DNA of 41,967 nucleotides from Bacteroidales bacterium (GTDB lineage Bacteria; Bacteroidota; Bacteroidia; Bacteroidales; UBA4181). Under the pieces are notes generated by a model. The model worked only from the letters and a program-made list of their open reading frames with translations. It made no database searches and was not told where the DNA came from. Shown in pieces: positions 9,067 through 18,584 of the stretch; positions within the stretch are counted from its first letter, which is position 1, and the number at the start of each line of letters is the position of its first letter. Location: contig JAISCQ010000292.1 of the NCBI GenBank assembly GCA_031265445.1, positions 1 to 41,967 on the forward strand. The letters run 5' to 3'. Made by a program: the position numbers and the translations under genes.

Positions 9067-10620
9067 TTATTCCTCGGCATAATAAATATTAACGGTCATG
9101 CTGCCATTTGAATCGGCATCACTGGTTCTGTCAATGCTTACAAGCTCAATAAAACCTACATTTACCGGGTTTCCGCTGTTGGTTGGTCCTGACCAGGCCA
9201 TAAACAGGGTAACGCCTCCGACGTGCATCCCTTCCCTGTTGGTCGTGTTATATTCGACTTCGGCATCTCCTTTACAGCGTGCTACCTGTTTGGGAGAACT
9301 CAACAAACCGGCGGCTTGCAACTCGGCCACAGTCAGAGAGGTCAACGTTCCGTTTTTAACGGCGTTATAATAGGGCAGCTCATTTTCATTACTTGCAAAC
9401 ACCTGATTAAACCGAACTTCCCTGTTCCCTATCTGATTAGGGATTGCAGCGCCTTCGCATTTAAACTGGCTGGTCGCATTGTTTAATCTTGTACTGCTTA
9501 TCTGGATTCCGCCGGTGGCGCCCCGTATCACGATGAATGGCCCGGCGATGTTTTGATAATTGTCTTTATACGTGCACGGATCTACAGACGTTCCCGTTTC
9601 CAAATTAAAGAGCGCCGCATTCGCATTGCCTGGCCCATACAATGTGACGTTTTCCCATTTATACACAAGAGGATATGTTACTTCAAAATTCGTTGAAATA
9701 ATTTTTTCTTTTGTTCCTGCGTATTTGATTTTGAGAATGACGCTACCTGCCGGTAATTCGCCGGCTTCCGGAAGCGTTACGGTAAGAGTCGTAGCGGTGG
9801 CGCTGCCGATTGTACCCGGTTGATCTCCAAACCAGACCTCTTCAATTGCGTCCAGATCTGTCCCTGTAAAGCTGATGGTTTTTCCTGTTTTTCCGGTCAC
9901 AGGAAATCCGGTTACTTCGGGTTCGGGATTTTCTACCAGAAAAGAAGTGTAATCCGTGTAAAAAGTATCTACACCGGTTTCTTCGGGTAAATACAGGGTA
10001 CGAAATTCCAAAACGCTTAATTCCGGTAAATTCTCTATTACCAGGGTTGACTGCTCCATAGGAAACTCTACAACGGTTTCTTCCCCTTCCGTGTTCCGGT
10101 ATTTTATTTCCGTACCGACAGCATTGTCATACACTGCGGAAACCCAGTTAATGGTTACTTTTTGATTGCTTTTATCGTAACTGTAACTTTTTACTAAGCG
10201 ATTAGCCAGGTATGACTGGTAAAATTCACCGTATACGCTTTTTGTAAAATTCATGGTAATGGAAAAGTCTTCGAAATTTTCATCATAATTAAGCATCTCA
10301 AAGCTGATGCTTCCTTCGGAAAGATTCTCTATCCAGATGACGCCGGGATGATCCGGCGTCGTGACATGAATGTCTTCGGTTACCGATTCGGCCCGCAAAT
10401 CCCAATATATTTTCACATGCCTGGCTTTTGGGTCTGACAGCCAGTATTGTATTTGTATTCTTTCTCTGCCGGAAAAGGCCTGAATAGAATCAAATATGGC
10501 GATATAAGTAGTTTCCCCGTCTCTAAGGTATTCGTCATGCAGGTCATTCATATCGGAACAGGAAATCCCCAAAAACAAAGACAGGAATAATAAACTGACA
10601 AAGACGTTATATGTTTTCAT
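9067..10620 (-). CDS. DUF4998-type surface lipoprotein with IPT/TIG-like domain
   Basis: 517 residues with a lipoprotein signal (LGISC, Cys21) followed by SDMNDLHDEYLRDGE. Residues ~35-225 match the style of the DUF4998 family found in Bacteroidetes glycan-uptake loci (YIAIFDSIQAFSGRERIQIQ...). Residues ~235-320 look like an IPT/TIG Ig-like fold (VTGFPVTGKTGKTISFTGTDL...). The remaining ~190 residues form an unrecognised beta-rich domain with Cys at VDPCTY, FKCEG and ARCKGD. It is likely an outer-surface glycan-binding accessory of the adjacent SusC/SusD pair. It is the last gene of the operon, 23 bp after the DUF5000-type gene. The plus-strand locus has a counterpart at the same position in which the C-terminal domain is DUF5013 instead. 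Confidence 0.75.
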   Translation of the reverse strand: MKTYNVFVSLLFLSLFLGISCSDMNDLHDEYLRDGETTYIAIFDSIQAFSGRERIQIQYWLSDPKARHVKIYWDLRAESVTEDIHVTTPDHPGVIWIENLSEGSISFEMLNYDENFEDFSITMNFTKSVYGEFYQSYLANRLVKSYSYDKSNQKVTINWVSAVYDNAVGTEIKYRNTEGEETVVEFPMEQSTLVIENLPELSVLEFRTLYLPEETGVDTFYTDYTSFLVENPEPEVTGFPVTGKTGKTISFTGTDLDAIEEVWFGDQPGTIGSATATTLTVTLPEAGELPAGSVILKIKYAGTKEKIISTNFEVTYPLVYKWENVTLYGPGNANAALFNLETGTSVDPCTYKDNYQNIAGPFIVIRGATGGIQISSTRLNNATSQFKCEGAAIPNQIGNREVRFNQVFASNENELPYYNAVKNGTLTSLTVAELQAAGLLSSPKQVARCKGDAEVEYNTTNREGMHVGGVTLFMAWSGPTNSGNPVNVGFIELVSIDRTSDADSNGSMTVNIYYAEE

Positions 10621-10643
10621 TTTTTTACTTTTTTATGAATGAA

Positions 10644-11894
10644 TTATTCGGTTTTCGGTTCACCCCAAAAAGACATTTCCATCATATGCAGAAAGTCAAG
10701 GGTTCCACCCCACATCTCAAGAACATCCATCCTGATATAACGAACAGGAACGGTTGTTTCAATAGGAAGCGTATAATCTATACCGTCGACGCCGGCAACC
10801 TGGATATCTTCATCCGAGTTCTCTCCGACCGGTAAACCGGATGGTTTTGCCGTATCAAATTCACCGATCTTCTTCCATTGAAACGCTGCATGTTCCGGAT
10901 TCCCGGAATTGTCATATTCCATCCTGGCCGCCGGCGTTTCGGAACCGTATAAGGTGAACTTTTTCGGATTTCCATGAGTAAAAACCCAATCTTTAGTTGG
11001 TCTGTGCCATATTTTAAAACGACTTAACGTGTATACGGCGCCTAAATCGAAAGTGATTTTAGTTGCCGGCGGATCCGATCCCGTACGGGTATGGAAGCCG
11101 CCGGTGCTGGCTCCTGCATTGTATACGCTGTTCCATAAATTTTCGATGGTCCATGAAGCGCTGTACTGATTGTACGGAATATCGGGGTCTCCGTTCCAGC
11201 GTAGAAAGCGCGCCTTATTACATTCTTCTTCATATTTCGGAAGATAGGTATCTCTCAATACATCCGTCGTGTTGCCCCAGCGATCCTGAATCTGGAACAG
11301 AAACTCCTGTTCCCGGGAGGGGAATCCGCGTACATTGTTTTTCCCTTCCCTGGCTTTGGAATAGAAATTGACCACGGATTCCGTTAATTCGCTTCCTGCT
11401 GTGATCGGCTTGCTGACCATTACCGTAATATCAAACTCTTCCTCATTTTCCCATTGGAGCTGCACGCCCCCAAAATCACTGAATACGCTTAGCGATTGGA
11501 AAATGGCATGTATCGGAGAATCCAGAGGCCGGATATCCAAATAGACCGGTTCCGATTCGTTCTGACTTCTGTCGACGGCCCTGAGTTCAACCTGATGATC
11601 GCCTTCCCGGGAGAATCCGATGATATTCATTTGCGTTTCATACAATGATGATTTGATCTCCATCGGCGTACCCGTGTCCAGGGTATATGTGGCTTTCACG
11701 TATAATAAATCCTTATCGTCGGGAATGTCATACCCAATCGTAACACCTCCTCCGAATTGTTTCAACACCCGTTCGTTGTCCACTTTTTTCGGTGGAGTCC
11801 GGTCTACGGGATACTGGCCCCTGTCATCTTCTTTACATGAAGATATGAAGACAACTGACAATACTTGCAATAATATGAATACTTTCTTTTTCAT
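10644..11894 (-). CDS. DUF4959/DUF5126/DUF5000-type lipoprotein with discoidin-like C-terminus
   Basis: 416 residues with a lipobox at FISSC (Cys20) followed by KEDD. An N-terminal Ig-like part (~25-125, VTIGYDIPDDKDLLYVKATY) and a central part (~130-225) precede a C-terminal galactose-binding-like fold (~240-416, TKITFDLGAVYTLSRFKIWHR ... YIRMDVLEMWGG). This domain order is familiar from lipoproteins encoded right after susD in Bacteroidetes polysaccharide-utilisation loci. The usual view is that these proteins help bind glycan at the surface. It has a clear paralogue in the plus-strand locus with the same architecture. It lies 34 bp after susD. Confidence 0.8.
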   Translation of the reverse strand: MKKKVFILLQVLSVVFISSCKEDDRGQYPVDRTPPKKVDNERVLKQFGGGVTIGYDIPDDKDLLYVKATYTLDTGTPMEIKSSLYETQMNIIGFSREGDHQVELRAVDRSQNESEPVYLDIRPLDSPIHAIFQSLSVFSDFGGVQLQWENEEEFDITVMVSKPITAGSELTESVVNFYSKAREGKNNVRGFPSREQEFLFQIQDRWGNTTDVLRDTYLPKYEEECNKARFLRWNGDPDIPYNQYSASWTIENLWNSVYNAGASTGGFHTRTGSDPPATKITFDLGAVYTLSRFKIWHRPTKDWVFTHGNPKKFTLYGSETPAARMEYDNSGNPEHAAFQWKKIGEFDTAKPSGLPVGENSDEDIQVAGVDGIDYTLPIETTVPVRYIRMDVLEMWGGTLDFLHMMEMSFWGEPKTE

Positions 11895-11928
11895 CTGCTT
11901 GATTTTTTTAATGAATGAATCGTTTTTA

Positions 11929-13899
11929 TTACCATCCGGGATTTTGTATCAGATTTCCGTTTTTTGTCCTGGCGGCTTCTTTAATGGGCCACAGATAATC
12001 GCGGAATGAAAATTTAGGAGTAGCGACAATCCTTGTATGGTAATAGTCTTCGGCTGTTTCTCCGTCAATATTCCATCCTTTGATCGGATTGTTCATTTCG
12101 GTCATGATATCGTAGCGGCCTCGTTTTGTGCCGCCGCTCCACCGGCGTATGTCAAAGTAGTAATGTCCTTCATAAGCCAGTTCGATCATGCGTTCCTGAT
12201 GGATAATATCGCGCATTCCGTCGCGCGTGGTATATTTGGCGGAATTAACGGAATATTGGCGCCAGCTGTCTTCTACAGGTTCCAATCCTGCACGCGTCCT
12301 TACTTCATTGATGTATTTATGCACCTCCATACTGGGCGTTTCCATCGTTTCGTTCAGGGCTTCGGCGTATAACAGGTACAGATCGGCCAAACGCAAGACC
12401 GGCCAGGAGTACCTCTGCGCGGAAAACGAATTGTTAGGGGCGGCCGTATTGACGGATACTAATTTTTTGATCAGGTATCCTGTAATCGAATATCTTTCGA
12501 TTCCCTGTTTTCCGGCAACGGCAGCGCCTTTAGCCTGAATCGTTATCTGGTTCAGTTCGGATGCATTGGTGACGCCGGCGCCGAACCAGAGTCCGCCGTC
12601 GAAAGCCACGCTCCCGTAAAACCGGTATTCCCTGTTCAGATGCAGGCGGGCGGTCGGATAATCCTTTTCGATGACGAAGCGGTGGTCGTCATCTCCCCGT
12701 GCGATATGATAGCGGTCGTTATACCAGTTGCCGGCAATCCAGCTATTGTCTTCTTCAATGGGTACGCCGTGACTCGAATAATAGGTTTCGATGGAAGACA
12801 TGGTCGGGGAAAAGCGGGATCTCAGGTTTGCCTGTCTGAACGCGCCCGTCAGCATGGGCATGCAGTTCTGTTGCACCGTCGTTACGTCGGCCTTGGATAA
12901 AGCCCATATCAATTCTTTATTCCATGGCGTGGTCACTAATGAGGACGGGGTTAATACATGCATCGTGGAATCGGTCATTTTAGCCCCCAGCGGCTTTTCA
13001 TATTTGAATAAAGTGTATCCTAAGCTTTCACAGTACTCAATAGCCTCCCGGCAAGCTTCTGCAGCTTTGACCCATTTTTGTGCGTCATAACCGGCGGGAA
13101 AAAGCGGTTTCCCGTCTTTATCCGCAAAATTGGCATAACCGGTATTTCCATTGAAAAAGGGACTGGCGTGAAAAACCAGAACTTTCGCTTTCAGGGTCAT
13201 GGCTACAGGTTTGGTAATCCTGCCCAAATCCGTAATCTCAGTATCGACTACGTCCGGCAGGTATTCTATGGCGTCGTTCAAAAGTTCGACGACGTAGGAT
13301 ATCACCTCCTCAATCGGTTCCCTGTATATCTGTACGGCTTCGGGAGAAGCGTCAACCGGAAGGTTTTCGCGTACAATGGGGATCGGGCCGTATAGCTGTA
13401 CCAGCCACCAGTGATAAAAGGCTTTTAGGAATTTTACTTCCGCCGCCCACATGTCTTTTTCGTAGGCGTTCAAATCCGGGACATGGTGAATATTTTCCAG
13501 AAAGACGTTACAGCAGCGCAAAGCCGTGAACATATCCTTGCTCTGGCTCTCCTTGATACCGTTCACGGTGACGGTTCCGCTGGCTACGCCGCCACCGCCG
13601 TCCCAGTAGTTCATGTACGGGCTGGTAATATTGTTGCCCAGACGGGTGATTCTGTTCCCGTTGTTCTCGCCTGCCTGATATTGGAAGGACTCGGGGCCGA
13701 CGGTGCGTCCCGGGTTGCTCCCTTCATTCTCAAACAGGGGGATAAAGGAATAACAGGTGGCAAGGTAGCCGATCGCTCTTTGCCTGTCGCCGAAGGCGTA
13801 TTCAACTGTCCCTACTTTTTCCGGGACTACATCCAGATAATCGCAGGAGCTAAGACCTGCCATGAGGATGATACTGTAGATGATGATGATTTTTTGCAT
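11929..13899 (-). CDS. SusD/RagB family outer-membrane glycan-binding lipoprotein
   Basis: 656 residues. The lipobox is LSSC (Cys19), then DYLDVVPE, the typical SusD beginning. The N-terminal TPR-like region includes AAEVKFLKAFYHWWLVQLYGPIP, a hallmark of the family. The C-terminus has LRLADLYLLYAEALNE, IHQERMIELAYEGHYYFDIRRW and the characteristic ending IQNPGW. SusD forms a lid over its partner SusC and captures oligosaccharides. It lies 11 bp after the SusC gene, as expected for an obligate pair. Confidence 0.95.
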   Translation of the reverse strand: MQKIIIIYSIILMAGLSSCDYLDVVPEKVGTVEYAFGDRQRAIGYLATCYSFIPLFENEGSNPGRTVGPESFQYQAGENNGNRITRLGNNITSPYMNYWDGGGGVASGTVTVNGIKESQSKDMFTALRCCNVFLENIHHVPDLNAYEKDMWAAEVKFLKAFYHWWLVQLYGPIPIVRENLPVDASPEAVQIYREPIEEVISYVVELLNDAIEYLPDVVDTEITDLGRITKPVAMTLKAKVLVFHASPFFNGNTGYANFADKDGKPLFPAGYDAQKWVKAAEACREAIEYCESLGYTLFKYEKPLGAKMTDSTMHVLTPSSLVTTPWNKELIWALSKADVTTVQQNCMPMLTGAFRQANLRSRFSPTMSSIETYYSSHGVPIEEDNSWIAGNWYNDRYHIARGDDDHRFVIEKDYPTARLHLNREYRFYGSVAFDGGLWFGAGVTNASELNQITIQAKGAAVAGKQGIERYSITGYLIKKLVSVNTAAPNNSFSAQRYSWPVLRLADLYLLYAEALNETMETPSMEVHKYINEVRTRAGLEPVEDSWRQYSVNSAKYTTRDGMRDIIHQERMIELAYEGHYYFDIRRWSGGTKRGRYDIMTEMNNPIKGWNIDGETAEDYYHTRIVATPKFSFRDYLWPIKEAARTKNGNLIQNPGW

Positions 13900-13910
13900 T
13901 TTCGATGTCG

Positions 13911-16900
13911 TTAAAAGGATAGGTTAATACCGATATTATGTACGCGCTGGACAGGATATCCCAAACCGTTGCCTGCCATTTCCGGATCCCACAGTTTAAA
14001 TTTGCTGAAGCACAATAGATTTGTTCCGCTGTAATACAGCCTTCCCGAAGTCATTCTCAGCTTTTGCGTCCATTTTTCAGGAAAGGTATATCCGAACTCC
14101 AGCGTTTTCAGGCGCAGGAATGAGCCGTCGCGCATAAACCATGTATTGCGCTGGGTATTGTTGGTTACCTGTATGGTGGACAGGCGGGGCCACAGAGCAT
14201 ACAGATCCCGGTTTTCTTCCGACCAGTAGCTGTCGGCGTAAGCCTTTAAAACCTGGTTTTGTCCGATATACCCGCTAAAGTCGCCTGTATTGATAAAGGG
14301 AGCGGTCTTCTTGGTATCGATCCAGAAGCTTTCCCGGGCCAGTCCCTGGAAGAAGCACGACAGGTCGAATCCCTTATATCCGGCAGAGAACCCGAAGCCA
14401 TACACAATTTCCGGCGTTGTAGGATAGCCGATGGGTACCTGGTCCATCGCCGTGATCTGCGAATCCCCGTTGATGTCCACATATTTCAGGTCGCCCCCTT
14501 TGTACTCGCTGAAGGTTTGTACCGGAGAGTTCCTCACTTCGGCGTCGTCCACGAAAAGGCGTTCGGCTACATATCCCCACTCCTGGCCGATGGGATGTCC
14601 CACCCGCGAACGCCACGGGGTATCGCTGTAATCGGGTTCTTCATACACTTTATATTCGCTGGTGGCATACGTGTAGTTCGCCCTTACGGAAATCCATAAA
14701 TCCGTGTTGACCGACCAGTTATAATCCAGCGAAAAATCGATCCCCTTACTGACCGCTTCGCCGATATTGGCCTGAATATCGGTTTGCAGCCCCATGGTCC
14801 CGGGGATCGATTCGCGCGCCATCAGAATGTTGTACCGGTAGTCGCGGTAAATATCCGCCTGGAGCTCTAACTGATCGAACAGTCCGACTTCCACTCCCAG
14901 GTTGGTTTTCCTTGATGTTTCCCAGCTAATGGTCGGGTTGGCGTAGCGGTTGATGACCACGCCGTTTTTGGTCTCGTTGAACATTTGCCCCCACGTATAC
15001 GCATAATTGCCGGAACTCAGGTTTACTTCCGACAGGTAGTAAAACCGGCTGTTCACATCTCCGATGGCGTCATTCCCCACCAGTCCGTAGGTGCCTTTCA
15101 GTTTCAGCTTGGAAATAACGCTTTTCAGCGATTCGCCCCAGAAGCTTTCGTTGGAAACCATCCAGCCCAGTCCCGCCGAGGGAAAGAATCCGTAGCGTTC
15201 GTTTTTGGCAAATCTTTCGGAACCGTTGTAGCCGAAGTTAAATTCCACGAAATAACGGGCGCCGTAAGCATAGGTAAAGCGTCCCGATAATCCCATATTT
15301 CTGGCGGGCAGCGATTTTTGCAGATTGTTGTTGTCTACCGAACTCAGTTCGTCCCTCATGATGAACACCAGTAATCCGCTGACGTCATGCTTTTCTGCAA
15401 AAGTACGGTCATAATTTAAGGCGGATTCGAAATAGGTCGTCGTGGCCACGTTCTTCTTATCTTCCGCAGTCGTCAGGAAGTCGGTGCCCGAGTTGCCGTT
15501 TAGCGGGAAAAGCGTGTACTGATCCCGGGTCGAATCATAGCTGCCGATCTGGAAATAGTAGGGACTGTAGGCGCGCCGGATGCCGTAGACGGAACGACGG
15601 GTTGTGTTGAACATCGCGCGGGCGTGTAATCCTTCCGTGATGAAGTCCAGTTTTTGCCTGAGTTCAAACTGGGCCAGCATCAGCGACTGCTTGGTATCCC
15701 TGTACCCTTTCACCATGTCGGCATAGGGATTGATGTAATTTCCGGTGCCGTAATTCCCGAACAGGATATACTCGGCGTACCGGTATGCATCGTCCGGTTC
15801 GAAATAAGCCGGATAATGCACCGGGCTTGTTTGCATCACCTTCTCGTAGATGGTGGTGCCGCCGTCGATAGGGCCCGAATAATCGTCCATGGTTGCGTGC
15901 AGCTTCACGATGGCCTCGGTACTCCTGGTGACGTTCACGTTCACGTTGGCGCGCAGCAGGTATTTGTTGATATTGATGTTGTTATTGAAATTATTCCTTT
16001 TGTCGGCTTTCAGGTTCCCGTTGTCCCTGTTGTACGTGCCCGCAATATAGTAACGGGCTACAGGGCCGCCGCCGCTGATGTTCAGATTCACGCGCTGATT
16101 GACCGTGCGTTCGTCAAACAGCATGTTGTACCAGTCAACGGCCGGAAATACGTACGGATTCACGCCGGCTTCGGTATAGGCTATTTTTTGCATGCTGTGG
16201 GGCAGGGCGCCCAGCGCATCCCTTGTCTTTACCGCTTCATTGTTCATGATCATGTAGGTGATCGGGTCTGCCAGCTCCACGCTTTGCGTCGGCGACGAGA
16301 AAGAGTTTTCAAGCCTGATCGACACCTGCGTTTTCCCCTCCCGGCCTTCCTTGGTGGTCACCAGGATCACGCCGTTGGCGCCGCGCGCGCCGTACAGGGC
16401 GGTTGCCGTGGCGTCCTTCATGATCGAGAAGCTGGCAATGTCGTCCACCTGCAGGCGCGCCAGGTCGTCGGATGTTAATTCAACGCCGTCGATCAGGATC
16501 AGCGGATCCTTTTTATAGCCGAACGTGGTGACTCCGCGGATGAAGAAGTCGGCGTTATCCACGCCCGGCTCGCCGCTGCGCTGGTAGGAGATGACGCCGG
16601 CAATACGTCCCGCCATGGCTGTGGTCAGGTTGCTGCTCGGCACTTTCAGCTCCTGGGGGTTGATGGAGGATACGGATGCCAGCATGCTGACTGCTTTTTG
16701 CTTTTGCCCGAAGGCGACAATGGTGACCTCGCTGATATCGGTGGTCGCTTCCTGCATCGTCACGGCGATGATTCGCCGGTTGCCGACCACGATTTCCTGC
16801 TGCTGATACCCGATAAACCGGAACTGCAGCACGGAGGTATCGCTGGGCACCGTGATCGAAAATTCGCCGTTGGCGTCGGTCGTCGTGCCCGCGGCGCTTC

Positions 16901-17360
16901 CCCTGACAATCACGTTGACGCCGGGAAGCGGACCGAAATTTTCCGATACGGCGCCCGTAATCCTGATCCCCGGCTGTTTCACCGTCCGGATTTCCTTTTC
17001 CTTCGCGTGAATAATGATCTGCCTGTCCCGGATTTTATAGCCGATGTCGGTTCCGGAAAAAATCGCGTCAAGCACTTCCGAGATGTTGCCCTCTTTGATC
17101 CGCACGCTTATCTTTCGGCTCAGATCGACCTGATCCGTATAGAAAAAGGAAAAATCGCTCTGGCTTTCGATCCCGTTCAGCGCAGTCTCCAGCGAAACGT
17201 CCCGGTATTCGACCGAAAACTTTGTCGACTGCGAATAGACTTCGGCCGTTAACGTTAAAATGCTTATCCCGGTAAGGATGCATGAAAGCTTTGTGATCAT
17301 TAAAATTTTTTGTATTTGAGATGAGATGATAAATCTTTGATACTTTTCAAATAAATGCAT
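13911..17360 (-). CDS. SusC-type TonB-dependent receptor with N-terminal STN signalling domain
   Basis: 1149 residues from the ATG at 17360. The frame continues to a GTG at 17408, which I consider less likely. A long signal peptide ends AEVYSQ. Residues ~46-118 are an STN (secretin/TonB N-terminal) domain (FSVEYRDVSLETALNGIE). Residues ~130-205 are a carboxypeptidase-D-like Ig domain (ITGAVSENFGPLPGVNVIV). A TonB-box-like DISEVTIVAFG follows near 208, then the plug (~225-345, FFIRGVTTFGYKKDPLILIDG, YGARGANGVILVTTKEG) and a beta-barrel ending INLSF. It imports glycan using TonB energy. The STN domain fits transmembrane signalling to the FecR-like protein encoded just upstream, which in turn would release the ECF sigma factor. 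Confidence 0.95.
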   Translation of the reverse strand: MHLFEKYQRFIISSQIQKILMITKLSCILTGISILTLTAEVYSQSTKFSVEYRDVSLETALNGIESQSDFSFFYTDQVDLSRKISVRIKEGNISEVLDAIFSGTDIGYKIRDRQIIIHAKEKEIRTVKQPGIRITGAVSENFGPLPGVNVIVRGSAAGTTTDANGEFSITVPSDTSVLQFRFIGYQQQEIVVGNRRIIAVTMQEATTDISEVTIVAFGQKQKAVSMLASVSSINPQELKVPSSNLTTAMAGRIAGVISYQRSGEPGVDNADFFIRGVTTFGYKKDPLILIDGVELTSDDLARLQVDDIASFSIMKDATATALYGARGANGVILVTTKEGREGKTQVSIRLENSFSSPTQSVELADPITYMIMNNEAVKTRDALGALPHSMQKIAYTEAGVNPYVFPAVDWYNMLFDERTVNQRVNLNISGGGPVARYYIAGTYNRDNGNLKADKRNNFNNNININKYLLRANVNVNVTRSTEAIVKLHATMDDYSGPIDGGTTIYEKVMQTSPVHYPAYFEPDDAYRYAEYILFGNYGTGNYINPYADMVKGYRDTKQSLMLAQFELRQKLDFITEGLHARAMFNTTRRSVYGIRRAYSPYYFQIGSYDSTRDQYTLFPLNGNSGTDFLTTAEDKKNVATTTYFESALNYDRTFAEKHDVSGLLVFIMRDELSSVDNNNLQKSLPARNMGLSGRFTYAYGARYFVEFNFGYNGSERFAKNERYGFFPSAGLGWMVSNESFWGESLKSVISKLKLKGTYGLVGNDAIGDVNSRFYYLSEVNLSSGNYAYTWGQMFNETKNGVVINRYANPTISWETSRKTNLGVEVGLFDQLELQADIYRDYRYNILMARESIPGTMGLQTDIQANIGEAVSKGIDFSLDYNWSVNTDLWISVRANYTYATSEYKVYEEPDYSDTPWRSRVGHPIGQEWGYVAERLFVDDAEVRNSPVQTFSEYKGGDLKYVDINGDSQITAMDQVPIGYPTTPEIVYGFGFSAGYKGFDLSCFFQGLARESFWIDTKKTAPFINTGDFSGYIGQNQVLKAYADSYWSEENRDLYALWPRLSTIQVTNNTQRNTWFMRDGSFLRLKTLEFGYTFPEKWTQKLRMTSGRLYYSGTNLLCFSKFKLWDPEMAGNGLGYPVQRVHNIGINLSF

Positions 17361-17435
17361 AGATTTGTTCGATTTTTTGATGATAAATAAATATATAATT
17401 CTGAACACGTTTGTTTATTTTCAAAAACTGTCGGA

Positions 17436-17462
17436 CAGGGGAATGTTGGTCGCATTTCCCTG
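17436..17462. other. Inverted repeat between the anti-sigma gene and susC
   Basis: Arms CAGGGGAATG (17436-17445) and CATTTCCCTG (17453-17462) pair with one G-T wobble around a 7-nt loop. On the minus strand a short T5 run follows about 10 bases later. It could attenuate read-through from the sigma/anti-sigma genes into susC, or end the regulator transcript so that susC uses its own promoter in the 75-bp AT-rich stretch before its start. No clear TAnnTTTG box was found there. Confidence 0.4.
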
Positions 17463-17544
17463 TTTTACGTTTGCTCAATCCTTTTTTTCTCCATAGGCAA
17501 TTCGGTAAGGTCGGTTCATATATGTGTTCATGCAGGTATTCAGG

Positions 17545-18447
17545 CTACTTGATAAAAATGGTATCTGCCTTCACTTCATAGTGAAACGGCAGGGTTTCCT
17601 GCATCACGGTTAAAATATCCTCCGGCTGGTGCTCCACGCCGAAGCGGCCGGTAATCTTCCGGCTGTCCAGCGCGCTGTTCGCGGTCACGATCCTGATCCG
17701 GAAAGCGCGTTCCATCTCGGCAAACGCATCCTTCACCGGCGTTTGCCTGAAAACCAGCATCCCGTCTTTCCAGGCGACGTACTGCGCGCAGTCAACATTG
17801 CGGACAACCGGGCTTTCGCTCTCCTTCCGGAAGGAGAGCTGCTGGCCGGGACGGAGAACGGTACCGTGCGCGTCAGCCGGCGTCCGCTCGAACCTGACCG
17901 ATCCTTCCACCAGCGTGGTCATTATTTCGGGCTGATGCGGATATGCACGCACGTTAAACTTTGTGCCCAGCGCCCGTACGCTCATTTCGCCCACACGGAC
18001 GACAAAGGGGCGTCCGGCGTCCTTTTCCACCTCAAAGTACGCTTCGCCCGCCAGCTCCACTTCCCTTGCCGCGCGGCCGAAGGCGTCCGTATACAGCAGC
18101 CTGCTCTCCGCGTTCAGCCACACCGAACTTCCGTCCGGAAGCAGGAACTCCTTCCTTTCGCCTTCCGTTGTCAGCACATGCGGCTGCACCTCCGCCCGCT
18201 CGCGCGAAACCGTCAGGTAGCCCGCAGCAAGCAAAAACGCAACGGATGCGGCCACAGCCGCGTACCGCCACCGGTACAGCCGGCGCGGCTTCCGTTCCGG
18301 TTCCGAAGCGCGGCGGATACGCTCCATAAGATGCGGAAAAGAGTTTTCAGCAGCATACCTTTTGGAAGGATGATGAGTGGTATACCTTATTTTTTCGATC
18401 GCGGGACGCTCGCCCGCCGCTTTTTGTCCTTTTTTTTCCTCAGCCAT
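17545..18447 (-). CDS. FecR-family anti-sigma factor
   Basis: 300 residues. Residues 1-60 are basic and cytoplasmic. One transmembrane helix spans ~62-80 (YAAVAASVAFLLAAGYLTV). The periplasmic FecR domain spans ~90-190 (KEFLLPDGSSVWLNAESRLLY, GEAYFEVEKDAGRPFVVRVG, VRALGTKFNVRAY). A DUF4974-like C-terminal domain lies at ~230-300 (GRFGVEHQPEDILTVMQETLPFHYEV), which resembles an STN fold and is thought to contact the receptor STN domain. The N-terminal region is short compared with many Bacteroides homologues. It is encoded between the ECF sigma gene and the STN-bearing SusC gene, the standard cell-surface-signalling order. Confidence 0.92.
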   Translation of the reverse strand: MAEEKKGQKAAGERPAIEKIRYTTHHPSKRYAAENSFPHLMERIRRASEPERKPRRLYRWRYAAVAASVAFLLAAGYLTVSRERAEVQPHVLTTEGERKEFLLPDGSSVWLNAESRLLYTDAFGRAAREVELAGEAYFEVEKDAGRPFVVRVGEMSVRALGTKFNVRAYPHQPEIMTTLVEGSVRFERTPADAHGTVLRPGQQLSFRKESESPVVRNVDCAQYVAWKDGMLVFRQTPVKDAFAEMERAFRIRIVTANSALDSRKITGRFGVEHQPEDILTVMQETLPFHYEVKADTIFIK

Positions 18448-18556
18448 GATACAGTGATGCCTTTACACACATATAGACCGGCGAAAAAACGGAATCACCT
18501 AAAAGGAAATGAAAATAATCTGTTTTATACCATGCGCGGGCTAAAATTATGATATA

Positions 18557-18584
18557 GTAGAGACGTGGCATGCCACGTCTCTAC
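18557..18584. repeat. 28-bp perfect palindrome (REP-like) at the 3' end of the sigma gene
   Basis: Half-site GTAGAGACGTGGCA (18557-18570) is followed directly by its exact reverse complement (18571-18584). The centre is GCATGC. The TAG stop codon of the sigma-factor gene (18583-18581) lies inside the right arm. Palindromes of this GTAGAGACG...CGTCTCTAC type recur in many Bacteroidetes genomes in my experience, so it may be a dispersed element. It could also act as a transcript-end hairpin. Confidence 0.8.
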
